Positions 1 through 9,079 of a stretch of 64,000 nucleotides of DNA are shown here, piece after piece. How positions within the stretch are numbered: position 1 is the first letter of the stretch; the number at the start of each line of letters is the position of its first letter. Made by a program: the position numbers and the translations under genes. The notes beneath the pieces are model-generated. The model was not told where the DNA came from. It worked only from the letters and a program-made list of their open reading frames with translations, and ran no database searches. Origin of the DNA: Oligosphaera ethanolica (GTDB lineage: Bacteria > Verrucomicrobiota > Lentisphaeria > Oligosphaerales > Oligosphaeraceae); contig NZ_JAUSVL010000001.1 of NCBI RefSeq assembly GCF_030814695.1, positions 124,001 through 188,000 of the forward strand, written 5' to 3'.

Positions 1-104
1 GGAATGTCATGCGACAAGTTACGCCATAAAAAGGGCGGTACAAGCCCAAAAGTCGAAAATTGTTGTACCTTTTTTGTACCAACTTACAAAAATTAAGTAT
101 AGCG

Positions 105-164
105 GGGCAGACTGTAAATCTGCTAGCTATGCTTTCAGTGGTTCGAATCCACTCCCTACCACCA
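105..164 (+). tRNA. 3' part of tRNA-Tyr (anticodon GTA); 5' half missing
   Basis: The anticodon stem-loop is GCAGA / CTGTAAA / TCTGC at 107-123, with anticodon GTA at 114-116. It is followed by a long variable arm (124-136), a T arm AGTGG-TTCGAAT-CCACT (137-153), the 3' acceptor strand CCCTACC (154-160), A and an encoded CCA (162-164). The matching 5' acceptor strand (GGTAGGG) and a normal D arm cannot be found in the 100 bases upstream. This is therefore a 3' fragment and not a functional gene. Such fragments usually mark one end (att site) of an integrated element that used the tRNA 3' end as its target, which would place the element to the left of the window. Confidence 0.7.
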
Positions 165-175
165 CCTTAATAATC

Positions 176-209
176 AAGGACTTACAGCTCCGGCCGTGAG
201 TCCTTTTTT
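176..209 (+). terminator. Rho-independent terminator after the tRNA fragment
   Basis: A 10-bp stem (AAGGACTTAC at 176-185 against GTGAGTCCTT at 196-205, one G-T pair) is followed by a T-rich run ending at 209. It lies 11 bases after the CCA end, as expected for a tRNA terminator. The stretch 210-402 holds no gene that I can see. Confidence 0.75.
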
Positions 210-402
210 ATTGCCCGTTTTCCCAGTTTTTACCCCGTTTCACGGCCTTTTATGCCGCCAAAGGGAACCAAAAGGGAACCAACTCTTCAGCCCTCTTTTT
301 GGGCCCACCGGCAAGAGCTTCGTTTCGCTAGCCCCGCGTTGCGGTAACCTGGCGTTTTCCGTGGTCCCACGGGGCTTGCCGTGGCGTGGGGCTTGATGGC
401 AT

Positions 403-1722
403 TTATTCAGGCGTTTTATCGTTGGCCGCTGTTTTATCGGCGGCGGCTTTTTTTTCGTCCATGCCCTGTTTGACGCGGCGCATTTCCTCCTGGAGGATGC
501 GTGCCTTGATGAGGTTGCCGTTGGCGTAGAGACGGCGGTGCAGTTCGCCGAGGGGCATGAGCGGATTGTCCACCAGACGGGACGCCTTGCGGAATTCCTC
601 TTCGCCCTCGCTGAGCTGGCCATTTTCCCAGTATGCGCAGGCAAGGAGATAATGGACATTGCCGTTGGCGGGTTCGAGTCGCCGGAGTTCTTCGAGGCAT
701 TCAATGGCGTCGGCATAGAATGCCAGCAGCATCGCGGCCTCAGTCATATGCCAGAGGCGGCGTTGGTGTTCTTCCGCATTGGCGTTTTCGCCTTCCTGCT
801 CGATTTCGGCCTTAAGCCGCTCGTAGTTTTGTTGGACTGCGGTAGCCTTGGTGGCCATGCTCACGCCCGTGCACTGGCTGGTGGCCAGGCTCAGGCACTG
901 CTGGCAGCCCGTGAATGGCTGCAAGTACCACTGCAACTCGCGGAACACCGTGAAGTAGTACTGCCGGAGGGCATTTTCATCCTTGAAAGTGCCGACCTGC
1001 GGGCCGGGCAGCTGCGTCATGTGTCGGCAGTGGCAGACACGGCCATCGGGCAGCACGCCCATGTAGGGCAGGCATTGGCCGTAGGTCATGCCGACTTTCG
1101 CCAGTCGGCCGTAGTCCTCGTCCGAAAACACGCATGACGGCATGCCACAGTCAATCTTCAACACCGCGCCATCCTTGAGCAACGCCGTCGCTTTCGCCGC
1201 GCACCACGCCGCCAGAGGCCGCAGTCGCTCCAACGGCGTCCGGCAGTCCACGCGCATGACCAGCTTCTTGATGCCACACTCTGCCATGAGCGCCAACAGA
1301 AAATCGTAGTTGGCGGCGACGTCATCGGCCACGCCGATGAACTGCACCGACAGCTGCGCCGCCAGCAGCTCCTGCAGATTGGCGCGCATCTCAACCATGT
1401 CCGCCGGCGAGTAGAATTCCGGCCGATACACCCGCCACAGCACGTTGACCGACGACTTCACCAGCAGCGTCTTGGCGCCATCGGGCATCAGCCCGCTCGT
1501 TTCCAAAAATATGTTCATGCTGCGTTTGGCGCAGGCCGCCAGCAGCGCGTCCAGATCCGGGTAGATGGCCGGCTCGTTCCCCTTGAGCACCACCATGCCG
1601 CTCTTGCTGGAGGCGGCAAGGTCCAGCGCCTTGATCGCCACATTGACCGGCATGTCTTCGGGGCTCAACGCCATGCTGTCGGGAAAGGCCGCGCGTTGGC
1701 GATTGGTCAGATATAATTCCAT
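403..1722 (-). CDS. Radical-SAM-like protein with SPASM-type C-terminus and TPR tail, lacking the N-terminal Cys triad
   Basis: A 439-residue protein. I chose the start at 1722 (MELYLTN) because the longer upstream frame is low-complexity and an AAGAGA-like site precedes this ATG. The N-terminal half resembles the radical SAM barrel: VVLKGNEPAIYPDL sits where the family has its GGEP strand, followed by FLETSG. The family's first-strand CxxxCxxC motif that holds the catalytic 4Fe-4S cluster is absent. A cysteine-rich section (CLPYMG...CHCRH...CQQC...C) resembles a SPASM/Twitch auxiliary-cluster domain. The last ~130 residues look like TPR helices (EAAMLLAFYADAIECLEEL, VHYLLACAYWENGQLSEGEE), ending in a charged Lys/Ala tail. 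It is transcribed away from the V-ATPase operon. Substrate unknown. It may be a degenerate regulator or peptide-binding relative rather than an active enzyme. Confidence 0.65.
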   Translation of the reverse strand: MELYLTNRQRAAFPDSMALSPEDMPVNVAIKALDLAASSKSGMVVLKGNEPAIYPDLDALLAACAKRSMNIFLETSGLMPDGAKTLLVKSSVNVLWRVYRPEFYSPADMVEMRANLQELLAAQLSVQFIGVADDVAANYDFLLALMAECGIKKLVMRVDCRTPLERLRPLAAWCAAKATALLKDGAVLKIDCGMPSCVFSDEDYGRLAKVGMTYGQCLPYMGVLPDGRVCHCRHMTQLPGPQVGTFKDENALRQYYFTVFRELQWYLQPFTGCQQCLSLATSQCTGVSMATKATAVQQNYERLKAEIEQEGENANAEEHQRRLWHMTEAAMLLAFYADAIECLEELRRLEPANGNVHYLLACAYWENGQLSEGEEEFRKASRLVDNPLMPLGELHRRLYANGNLIKARILQEEMRRVKQGMDEKKAAADKTAANDKTPE

Positions 1723-1853
1723 GAGTTCGTCGTCTCTTCTTCCTGCAATGCTGACAGACCGCGCCACAATACTGTCACGCGCACAAAATAAACAGGCAGC
1801 ACGCGCTGCTTTCAGTACAATAAAGCCCGAAACAATATCTGCATCAGCCGCAT

Positions 1854-1882
1854 TTGTTTTTTCGGATAGCGGGCAATATCTT
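1854..1882 (+). promoter_or_regulatory. Possible sigma70-like promoter for the V-ATPase operon
   Basis: In the 307-bp divergent gap 1723-2029, TTGTTT (1854-1859) and TATCTT (1877-1882) are spaced by 17 bases, each matching the consensus at four of six positions. This is the only reasonable pair I found upstream of the operon. The sigma consensus of this lineage is unknown to me, so the call is tentative. Confidence 0.3.
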
Positions 1883-2029
1883 ATGCGCCTATTTTCGCCC
1901 CCAAAGAGCGTCCGTATCGCCGGTCGCCGGGGCCATCTCCTAAGACATCTAGGCAACACCCGTTCGGTTGGTCGGATAGCACCGCCAGCCGCCGCTTGCT
2001 TTTTTCCAAAAATAAGGGCGCAGTCAACT

Positions 2030-2656
2030 ATGGCAGACGAATTGCAGGCCTTGCTGGACCGGCTCTCTGAGCAGGAACTCAAAAAAGTCGACACTCAACG
2101 GCAGGATATCATCGCGCAGGCCAAAAAAGAAGCCGATGACATCATCAAAGAAGCCAAAAACAAGGCCAGCCAGATCGTCAGCGACGCTGAAAAGGAGTCG
2201 TCCCTCCTCGCCGTCAAAGGCGAAGAAGCGCTCCGCCAGGCGGCCCGCGATGTCCTCCTCGCCCTCCGTGGCGAACTTGAAAAACGCGTTCGCAAGGCCG
2301 CTCTGGACGTCTTGAAAACCACCCTGGGTGACAGCACGCAGTTTGCCACCATCATCAGCCAGGTCGTCAGCGCCTACCTGACCCAGTCCGGCGACAACGC
2401 CGACCTGCAGGTGCTCCTCCCCAAGGCCCAGCTCGACGAGCTCGAAACGGCCGTCAAAGCCGCACTGGGCGACGACTTGCGCCAGCACTGTGAGCTGGCG
2501 CCCTCAAGCAGCCTCAGCGGCGGCTTCAAGCTGGTATTCAAAGACAATGACGTGATGTACGACTTCAGCGACCAGGCGCTCGCCGAAGCCGTCGCGGCCT
2601 ATGTCAGCCCGCGTCTTGCCGCCATCATCACCGACAAGGCCGCCAAAGACAACTAG
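2030..2656 (+). CDS. atpE: V-type ATP synthase subunit E
   Basis: A 208-residue peripheral-stalk subunit of the V/A-type rotary ATPase. The N-terminal ~100 residues are a charged amphipathic helix (IIAQAKKEADDIIKEAKNKA), typical of the E/G stalk coiled coil. The C-terminal part forms the globular head that binds the top of the catalytic hexamer (ASQIVSDAEKE..., then a GGFKLVFKDNDVMYDFS strand-turn-strand). I chose ATG 2030, preceded by an AAGGG site; the open frame extends much further upstream but without family similarity. First gene of a seven-gene operon (E, DUF2764, A, B, D, I, K). Length is normal for the family. Confidence 0.88.
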   Translation: MADELQALLDRLSEQELKKVDTQRQDIIAQAKKEADDIIKEAKNKASQIVSDAEKESSLLAVKGEEALRQAARDVLLALRGELEKRVRKAALDVLKTTLGDSTQFATIISQVVSAYLTQSGDNADLQVLLPKAQLDELETAVKAALGDDLRQHCELAPSSSLSGGFKLVFKDNDVMYDFSDQALAEAVAAYVSPRLAAIITDKAAKDN

Positions 2657-2703
2657 TTCTCCGGCCGCCGGTCACTCCGGTCACCACGTCAGGAATGCCG
2701 CTC

Positions 2704-3267
2704 ATGCCCGCCGACCTGTTTTATTTTATCAGTTCATTGCCAGCCCTGCGCTGGGGCGAAAAGCCCCCGCTGTGCTATGACGCCTTCCTCGCCGCCTGCC
2801 AGGAGCAGCTCGGCCCCGAACTGACCGCGCAGCTCAAGGCCATCAGCCTCATCCCCGGCGGCCAGCCCGCCAGTACGACTCTGGCAGCCTGGGAAGACTG
2901 GGAGACCTACCTGCGCAACGCCATCGCCGAATCCCGCGCCGCCAAACTGCGCAAAAACGCCGCGGCCTGGCTTCGCGCCGGCAACGGCCTCTACCCCGGC
3001 GACCGCAAGCGCCTTGAAGACGCCCTCAATCAGCCCACCCCGCGCGACCGCGAACACGCCATCGACCTCCTGCGCTGGCAGCAGCTCGAACACCTCGCCG
3101 CCATGCACCAATTCGACGTCGCCGCGCTTGAACTCTATACCCTGAAACTCCTCCTGAGCGAAAAACACGCCGGACGCAATCTTGACGCCGGCAAAAAGGC
3201 CTACCAGCAGCTGGTGGAACAGGGCCTCAACCAGGCTAAAGAACAACAGGGATCGACCTCAGCATAA
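2704..3267 (+). CDS. DUF2764 family protein of the V-ATPase operon
   Basis: 187 residues. The opening (MPADLFYFISSLPALRWGEK) matches the YYYL-SLP opening of DUF2764 proteins, which occur between atpE and atpA in Chlamydiae, spirochaetes and Bacteroidetes. ATG 2704 is preferred over ATG 2695 because AGGA at 2691-2694 is correctly spaced only for 2704. The rest is mostly helical (for example RDREHAIDLLRWQQLEHLAAM). The operon has no recognisable subunit C, and this protein occupies the place where a C-like central-stalk adaptor would be expected, so a structural role linking V1 to Vo is likely (inference). It lies 47 bp after atpE. Confidence 0.8.
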   Translation: MPADLFYFISSLPALRWGEKPPLCYDAFLAACQEQLGPELTAQLKAISLIPGGQPASTTLAAWEDWETYLRNAIAESRAAKLRKNAAAWLRAGNGLYPGDRKRLEDALNQPTPRDREHAIDLLRWQQLEHLAAMHQFDVAALELYTLKLLLSEKHAGRNLDAGKKAYQQLVEQGLNQAKEQQGSTSA

Positions 3268-3339
3268 CCCAGACAGGCGGAACCCGCCGTACGTCAACCG
3301 ATCAACGACGGGCAGCAGCGCCCCAATTTGGAAAAGAAC

Positions 3340-5070
3340 ATGAGTGATATGCTCCTAACCGGCAAAGTAACTGGCGTCAATGGCAACATGGTCAGCGTGG
3401 CCTTCGATGACCGCGTCACCCAAAACGAAGTCGCCTTCGTCCTCACCGATGGCAACGACCGCCTCAAGGGCGAGGTCATCCGCGTGCGTGGCCGCGAAGC
3501 CGATATCCAGGTCTTCGAAAGCACCACCGGCATCAAGGTCGGCAACAAGGTCGAATTTAGCGGCCAGCTGCTCTCCGTCGAACTCGGCCCCGGGCTGCTC
3601 ACGCAGGTCTACGACGGCCTGCAAAATCCCCTCCCCGAATTGGCCAAAGAAGCCGGCTACTTCCTCAAGCGTGGCCTGTACATCTATCCGCTGGACCGCG
3701 AAAAGACCTGGGACTACAGCCCCGCAGCCAAAGTTGGCGACTGCCTCAAGGCCGGCGACACCATTGGCAGCGTCCCCGAGGGCATCTTCACCCACCGCGT
3801 CATGCTGCCCTTCGCCTGGGCCGGCGAATGGGAAATCACCTGGACCGCCGAGGCCGGCGCCTACAACATCGACACCGTTGTCGCCAAGGCCAAGAACGGC
3901 GACGAAGAGCGCAACATCACCATGGTCCAGACTTGGCCGGTGAAGATTCCCATTTCCTGCTACGACGAAAAACTCATGCCTCGCGAGCCCCTGGTCACCC
4001 AGGTGCGCATCATTGACACCTTCTTCCCCGTCGCCAAAGGCGGCACCTTCTGCACCCCCGGACCCTTTGGCGCCGGCAAGACCGTCCTCCAGCACGCACT
4101 CTCCCAGCGCTCGGAAGTGGACATCGTCATCGTCGCCGCCTGCGGTGAGCGCGCCGGCGAGGTGGTGGAAATCCTGCGCGAATTCCCGCACCTCGAAGAC
4201 CCCCGCACCGGCCGGCACCTGATCGACCGCACCATCATCATCTGCAACACCAGCTCAATGCCCGTCGCCGCCCGTGAAGCGTCCATCTACACCAGCGTGA
4301 CTCTGGCTGAATATTACCGGCAAATGGGCCTCAGCGTACTCCTCCTGGCGGACTCGACCTCGCGCTGGGCGCAGGCGCTGCGCGAAATGTCCGGCCGCCT
4401 GGAAGAAATCCCCGGCGAAGAAGCCTTCCCAGCCTACCTCGAATCCCTCGTGGCCAGCTTCTACGAACGCGCCGGCCTGGTCCGCCTCCGCGATGGCGGC
4501 CAGGGCTCCATCACCATCTGCGGCTCCGTCAGCCCCGCCGGCGGCAACTTCGAAGAACCCGTCACCCAGGCAACCCTGAAAGTCGTCGGCTCTTTCCTGG
4601 CCCTCTCCCGTGACCGCGCCAACGCTCGCCGCTACCCGGCCATCCACCCCCTCGATAGCTGGAGCAAATACCACAGCATCGTCCCCAAAGACAAGATCAA
4701 CGAAGCCCGCGCCATGCTCCGCACCGGCAATGAAGTCAACCAGATGATGAAAGTCGTCGGCGAAGAAGGCACGCCCACCAGCGACTTCGTACAGTACCTC
4801 AAAAGCGAATTCATCGACGCCGTCTATCTCCAGCAAAATACCTTCGATAAAGTCGATAGCGGCTGCGGCGCCGAACGCCAACAGCATGTCTTCGATAAAC
4901 TCTTGGACATCATCCGCCACAAATTCACCTTCCCCGACAAAGATGCCGCCCGCTCCTTCTTCCAGCGCCTCCGCCAGGATTTCATCGACTGGAATTACTG
5001 CCCCTGGGAAAGCGACACCTTCAAAGCCGGCGAAGAAAAAATCGACTCGCTGATCAAAAACGGCAAATGA
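3340..5070 (+). CDS. atpA: V-type ATP synthase catalytic subunit A
   Basis: 576 residues; hydrolyses or synthesises ATP in the V1 head, three copies alternating with subunit B. The Walker A loop GPFGAGKT lies near residues 241-248. Other hallmarks are the N-terminal beta-barrel (VTGVNGNMVSVAF), the non-homologous insertion before the P-loop, the Walker B region (LLLADSTSRWAQALREMSGR) and GEEAFPAYLES. Start: ATG 3340 has a GGAAAAG site seven bases upstream; a TTG at 3328 would add four residues and is less likely. Third gene of the operon. Confidence 0.95.
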   Translation: MSDMLLTGKVTGVNGNMVSVAFDDRVTQNEVAFVLTDGNDRLKGEVIRVRGREADIQVFESTTGIKVGNKVEFSGQLLSVELGPGLLTQVYDGLQNPLPELAKEAGYFLKRGLYIYPLDREKTWDYSPAAKVGDCLKAGDTIGSVPEGIFTHRVMLPFAWAGEWEITWTAEAGAYNIDTVVAKAKNGDEERNITMVQTWPVKIPISCYDEKLMPREPLVTQVRIIDTFFPVAKGGTFCTPGPFGAGKTVLQHALSQRSEVDIVIVAACGERAGEVVEILREFPHLEDPRTGRHLIDRTIIICNTSSMPVAAREASIYTSVTLAEYYRQMGLSVLLLADSTSRWAQALREMSGRLEEIPGEEAFPAYLESLVASFYERAGLVRLRDGGQGSITICGSVSPAGGNFEEPVTQATLKVVGSFLALSRDRANARRYPAIHPLDSWSKYHSIVPKDKINEARAMLRTGNEVNQMMKVVGEEGTPTSDFVQYLKSEFIDAVYLQQNTFDKVDSGCGAERQQHVFDKLLDIIRHKFTFPDKDAARSFFQRLRQDFIDWNYCPWESDTFKAGEEKIDSLIKNGK

Positions 5071-5176
5071 GCCGCCCGAACGGCCGCTCATGGCGGCCAC
5101 GACCTTTTTCTGACCACTTGACATCACCATCCAGCGCCGGCACGACAGCAGCTGTCACCGGCCAGCAGGGCCGAGC

Positions 5177-6496
5177 ATGAGAAAAATCTACCACCGTATC
5201 ATTCAGATCAGCGGCAACGTTATCACCGTCGAGGCCGACAATGTCGCCAACGGCGAACTCGCTGAAGTCAAAAGCGGCCGCGGCACCTCCCTGGCCCAGG
5301 TCATCCGCCTGGACAAGGGCCGCGTCTTCCTCCAGGTCTTCGCCGGCAGCCGCGGCATTTCCACCGACAGCGAAGTGCGCTTCCTGGGCCATGCCATGCG
5401 CGTAGCCGCCGCTGACGCCCTCCTCGGCCGCATCTTCTCCGGCAATGGCCAACCTCGCGACAAGGGCCCGGCGCTGCAGGAAAACCTCATCGACATCGGC
5501 GGCCCGTCGGTCAATCCCGCCAACCGCATCATCCCGCGCAATATGATCCGCACGGGCCTGCCCATGATCGACATCTTCAACACCCTCGTCGAGAGCCAGA
5601 AGCTGCCGATCTTCTCCGTCGCCGGCGAGCCATACAATGAGCTGCTCGCCCGTATCGCCATGCAGGCCGAAGTCGACCTGATCATTCTCGGCGGCATGGG
5701 CCTCAAATACGACGACTATCTCTACTTCAAGGAGACCCTCGACGAGCACGGCGCGCTGTCCCGCACGGTTATGTTTATCCATACCGCCTCGGACCCCATC
5801 GTCGAATGCCTGCTGGTGCCGGACATGGCGCTCGCCGCCGCCGAGCACTTCGCCACCAATGAGGGCAAACGCGTGCTGGTGCTGCTCACCGACATGACCA
5901 ATTTCTGTGATGCGCTCAAGGAAATCGCCATCACCATGGAACAGATCCCCTCCAATCGCGGCTACCCCGGCGATCTCTACAGCCAGCTCGCCGCGCGCTA
6001 CGAAAAGGCCGTCGACTTCGAAACCGCCGGCTCCATCACCATCCTCGCCGTCACCACCATGCCCGGCGACGATGTCACCCACCCCGTGCCGGACAACACC
6101 GGCTATATCACCGAGGGCCAGTTCTACCTCGTCAACGGCCGCATCGAGCCCTTCGGCTCGCTCAGCCGCCTCAAACAGCAGGTCAACAGCGAAACCCGCG
6201 CCGACCACCGCGCCCTCATGGACAACATGATCCGACTCTACGCTGAGTACAAAGAGTCCGTCGAAAAACAGTCCATGGGCTTCCGCATGAGCAACTGGGA
6301 CGACAAACTGCTCAAATACGGCGCCATGTTCGAACAGCGCATGATGGACCTCAGCGTCAATATCCCCCTCGAAGAAGCCCTCGATCTCGGCTGGAAAACG
6401 CTCGCACAGTGCTTCGAGCCAGCCGAAACCGGCATCAAATCAGACCTGGTCAAACAATTCTGGCCGAAATCTGACAACGCGGATAAAAAGGACTGA
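5177..6496 (+). CDS. atpB: V-type ATP synthase subunit B
   Basis: 439 residues, the non-catalytic nucleotide-binding subunit of the V1 hexamer. It has the typical [22 protein letters not shown] stretch, [16 protein letters not shown] in place of a canonical Walker A, and the conserved [20 protein letters not shown] and [20 protein letters not shown] segments. Length is normal. It follows atpA after 106 bp and uses an ATG with only a weak GGGCCGAG ribosome-binding region. Confidence 0.95.
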   Translation: MRKIYHRIIQISGNVITVEADNVANGELAEVKSGRGTSLAQVIRLDKGRVFLQVFAGSRGISTDSEVRFLGHAMRVAAADALLGRIFSGNGQPRDKGPALQENLIDIGGPSVNPANRIIPRNMIRTGLPMIDIFNTLVESQKLPIFSVAGEPYNELLARIAMQAEVDLIILGGMGLKYDDYLYFKETLDEHGALSRTVMFIHTASDPIVECLLVPDMALAAAEHFATNEGKRVLVLLTDMTNFCDALKEIAITMEQIPSNRGYPGDLYSQLAARYEKAVDFETAGSITILAVTTMPGDDVTHPVPDNTGYITEGQFYLVNGRIEPFGSLSRLKQQVNSETRADHRALMDNMIRLYAEYKESVEKQSMGFRMSNWDDKLLKYGAMFEQRMMDLSVNIPLEEALDLGWKTLAQCFEPAETGIKSDLVKQFWPKSDNADKKD

Positions 6497-6526
6497 CGCC
6501 CCCCCCAGTCCAGACTGCCCTGACCT

Positions 6527-7144
6527 ATGGCCAAAATTAAACTGACAAAAAATGAACTTAAATTCCAGCGGGACGCCCTCAAGCGCTTCCAGCGCTACCT
6601 GCCGACTTTGCAGCTCAAAAAACAACAGCTGCAGATGGAAGTCCGCCATGTCCGCGAGGAAATCGCCGACCTCAGCCAGCAGATGAGCGAGCTCACCGAA
6701 AAGGGCGCCGCCACCATCGAGCTCCTCGCCGGCCCCGACGCCGGCGGCCTCGCCGAACTCCTCAGCGTCAGCGCCTGGCACGTCGGCGAACGCAATGTCG
6801 CCGGCATTGACGTGCCCATCTTCCGCGGCGTCGATTTCGCCGACGTGGACTACGATCTCTTCGCTACCGCCCCGTGGTTCGACGACGCGCTGGCCATGGC
6901 CCGCAAGCACATCGAATTACACCTACACCGACAACTGGTCGAAGAAATGCTCGCCCTCCTCGAACAGGAACTGCGCGTCGTCACCCAGCGCGTCAATCTC
7001 TTCGAGAAGGTCAAAATTCCCGAAGCCAAAGAAAATATCCGCATGATCAATATCTACCTGGGCGACCAGCAGACCAACTCGGTCGGCCGCTCCAAAATAG
7101 CCAAGGGCAAATGCGCGCAACGTGACGCCGCCCTGGAAGCATAG
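6527..7144 (+). CDS. atpD: V-type ATP synthase subunit D (central shaft)
   Basis: 205 residues. The N-terminal KLTKNELKFQRDALKRF and the C-terminal FEKVKIPEAKENIRMINIYL helix are the hallmarks of subunit D, the rotating shaft that couples V1 to the membrane ring. Between them lies a beta-rich middle section. It starts 30 bp after atpB. No subunit F (the small partner of D) gene is found nearby. Confidence 0.9.
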   Translation: MAKIKLTKNELKFQRDALKRFQRYLPTLQLKKQQLQMEVRHVREEIADLSQQMSELTEKGAATIELLAGPDAGGLAELLSVSAWHVGERNVAGIDVPIFRGVDFADVDYDLFATAPWFDDALAMARKHIELHLHRQLVEEMLALLEQELRVVTQRVNLFEKVKIPEAKENIRMINIYLGDQQTNSVGRSKIAKGKCAQRDAALEA

Positions 7145-7213
7145 TAGCCTCAGCGAGCGCCGCGACCGCGCCACTCAGACGCCGTCGTCGGCATCGCCAT
7201 CTGGAGTCCTGCC

Positions 7214-8998
7214 GTGATTGAACCGATGAAAAAAGTGACCATCGCCTGCCTGGCTGACGAACGGCAACGCACCGTCGCCGCCATGCAGCGGCTCGGTTCG
7301 CTGCATGTGCTGCCATGCGTGCCACCGGCTTCCGACGAGCTCGACGCGCTCCTCCGTCAGCAGGAACAGCTCAACCGCGTCCTCGCCGCCTGCAAAAGCC
7401 TCAAGGTCGAACTCGATCCCACGGACACCGACCCCGAACGGGCCGTCCAAGACGCCAACCGGGTCATCGCCGAAGGCAAGCGCATTGACGAGGATCTCGC
7501 TCTGGCCCGCAAGGCCTACGCCCAGCTCGAACCCTGGGGATCTTTCAACAAAGAAGAGCTCGACGCCATGCGGCAGCAGGGCCTCCATATCGCCCTCTGC
7601 GCGGCGGCGCCAACGCGTCTGCCCGAACTGCCCGACGGCGCCGTCATCCACATGGTCAGCAAAACGCCCGCCATGGCCTACTTCGCCATCATCTCGCTCA
7701 CGCCCCTCGACGACCTCAATCTCCCGCGCGTCACCCTGCCGGACAATACCGACCGCCTCGCCTGGGAGCAGAAAATCCACGAGCTCGTCCAGGATCAGCA
7801 GGCCCAGGATCAGCAGCTGCGCAACATCGCCGCGCACGCCACCGCCGCCATTGAGGCCTTCAGCAACGTCCTCCAAGAACGCATCGCCTTCGCCAAAGCC
7901 CGCGACGGCATGAACAGCGGCGATACCCTCGCTTTCATCAATGGCTACGTGCCCGAAAAACGCCTTGACGAACTGCGCACGAGCGTCCGCCAACAGGGCT
8001 GGGCCATCCGCTACGAGGACATCCCCGAGGACGACAACGACGTGCCCACGCTGCTCAACATCCCCCCGCGCTTCAGCATGGCCAAGGTCATCTTCGACTT
8101 TGTCGGCATCCTCCCCGGCTACCGCGAAACCGACGTCAGCATCGCCATGCTCGTCTTCCTCTCGCTCTTCTGCGGCATGCTCGTCGGCGACGCCGGCTAC
8201 GGCCTGTTTTTCACCATCATCATGCTGGTCCTGCGGGCCAAAAATACCGATGCGAAGAAGCGCGATACCCTCAATCTCCTGCTGATCATGAGCCTGTGCA
8301 TCCTCGGCTTCGGCTGGCTCTCTGGCAACTGGTTCGCCATTCCCAATGACAAGCTACCGCGCATCCTCTCCGGCATCGCTTGGCTCTCCGAAGGCGGCGA
8401 AGCGGCCAGCAACCACGTCAAGCTGCTTTGTTTCTTCCTCGGTGCCTTCCACATGTCCCTGGCCCGCGCCTGGCGCGCCTACTTGAGCACGAAGATCCGC
8501 GACGCGTTCGGCCACATCGGCTGGGGGCTCTTCCTCTGGGCAAACTTCCTGGTGACCAAGCTGCTCATTGTTGACGGCGGCAGCGTGTCCGAGCTCGGCG
8601 TAACTGCAAAAGCCCTGTACGTCGTCGGCTTCCTGCTTATTCTCTGCTGCGGCGTCAACTGGCGCGATATGGGCGCGGTCATCTACATGCCCTTCAGCTT
8701 CATCAACAGCTTCGTCGACGTTCTCTCCTACATCCGTCTCTTCGCGGTCGGCATGTCCAGCTTTTATATCGCCGACAGCTTCAACAACATGACCGCGTCG
8801 CTCTACCGGCTGTCGCCTTGGCTAATCCCGGCGGCCTTGCTGGTGCTTGCCGGTGGCCACCTGCTCAACATCGCCCTAGCGGGCATGGGCGTGCTCGTGC
8901 ACGGCATCCGCCTCAACACCCTGGAATTTTCCGGCCACATGGACCTCACCTGGTCCGGCAAACCCTACCGTCCCCTCAGCAAACAGGACCTGTCCTGA
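7214..8998 (+). CDS. atpI: V-type ATP synthase subunit I (membrane stator)
   Basis: 594 residues. The N-terminal ~300 residues are cytoplasmic (MKKVTIACLADERQRTVAAM; long helices), and the C-terminal half carries about seven membrane segments from VSIAMLVFLSLFCGMLVGDAGYG onward. It forms the half-channel with the K ring. Start: GTG 7214 with GGAG seven bases upstream; an in-frame ATG lies at 7226. The conserved MLVGDAGYG loop and the FVDVLSYIRLFAVGMSS helix, which carries the essential Arg, are present. Confidence 0.92.
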   Translation: MIEPMKKVTIACLADERQRTVAAMQRLGSLHVLPCVPPASDELDALLRQQEQLNRVLAACKSLKVELDPTDTDPERAVQDANRVIAEGKRIDEDLALARKAYAQLEPWGSFNKEELDAMRQQGLHIALCAAAPTRLPELPDGAVIHMVSKTPAMAYFAIISLTPLDDLNLPRVTLPDNTDRLAWEQKIHELVQDQQAQDQQLRNIAAHATAAIEAFSNVLQERIAFAKARDGMNSGDTLAFINGYVPEKRLDELRTSVRQQGWAIRYEDIPEDDNDVPTLLNIPPRFSMAKVIFDFVGILPGYRETDVSIAMLVFLSLFCGMLVGDAGYGLFFTIIMLVLRAKNTDAKKRDTLNLLLIMSLCILGFGWLSGNWFAIPNDKLPRILSGIAWLSEGGEAASNHVKLLCFFLGAFHMSLARAWRAYLSTKIRDAFGHIGWGLFLWANFLVTKLLIVDGGSVSELGVTAKALYVVGFLLILCCGVNWRDMGAVIYMPFSFINSFVDVLSYIRLFAVGMSSFYIADSFNNMTASLYRLSPWLIPAALLVLAGGHLLNIALAGMGVLVHGIRLNTLEFSGHMDLTWSGKPYRPLSKQDLS

Positions 8999-9079
8999 AC
9001 GGCCACCCGGCCACGCTAACCCATTTTCACACCAACGTTTAGTTCCAACCACTGACCCACATCCAAGGAGAACAGCACC

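Noticed and set aside
1..164. Complete tRNA-Tyr
   Set aside because: No 5' acceptor strand complementary to CCCTACC and no D arm in the 100 bases upstream.
1565..2029. Long N-terminal extension of atpE
   Set aside because: Antisense to the divergent gene and without family similarity; atpE proteins start near MADELQ.
3328..3339. TTG start of atpA at 3328
   Set aside because: ATG 3340 has a well-spaced GGAAAAG site and better fits the family N-terminus.
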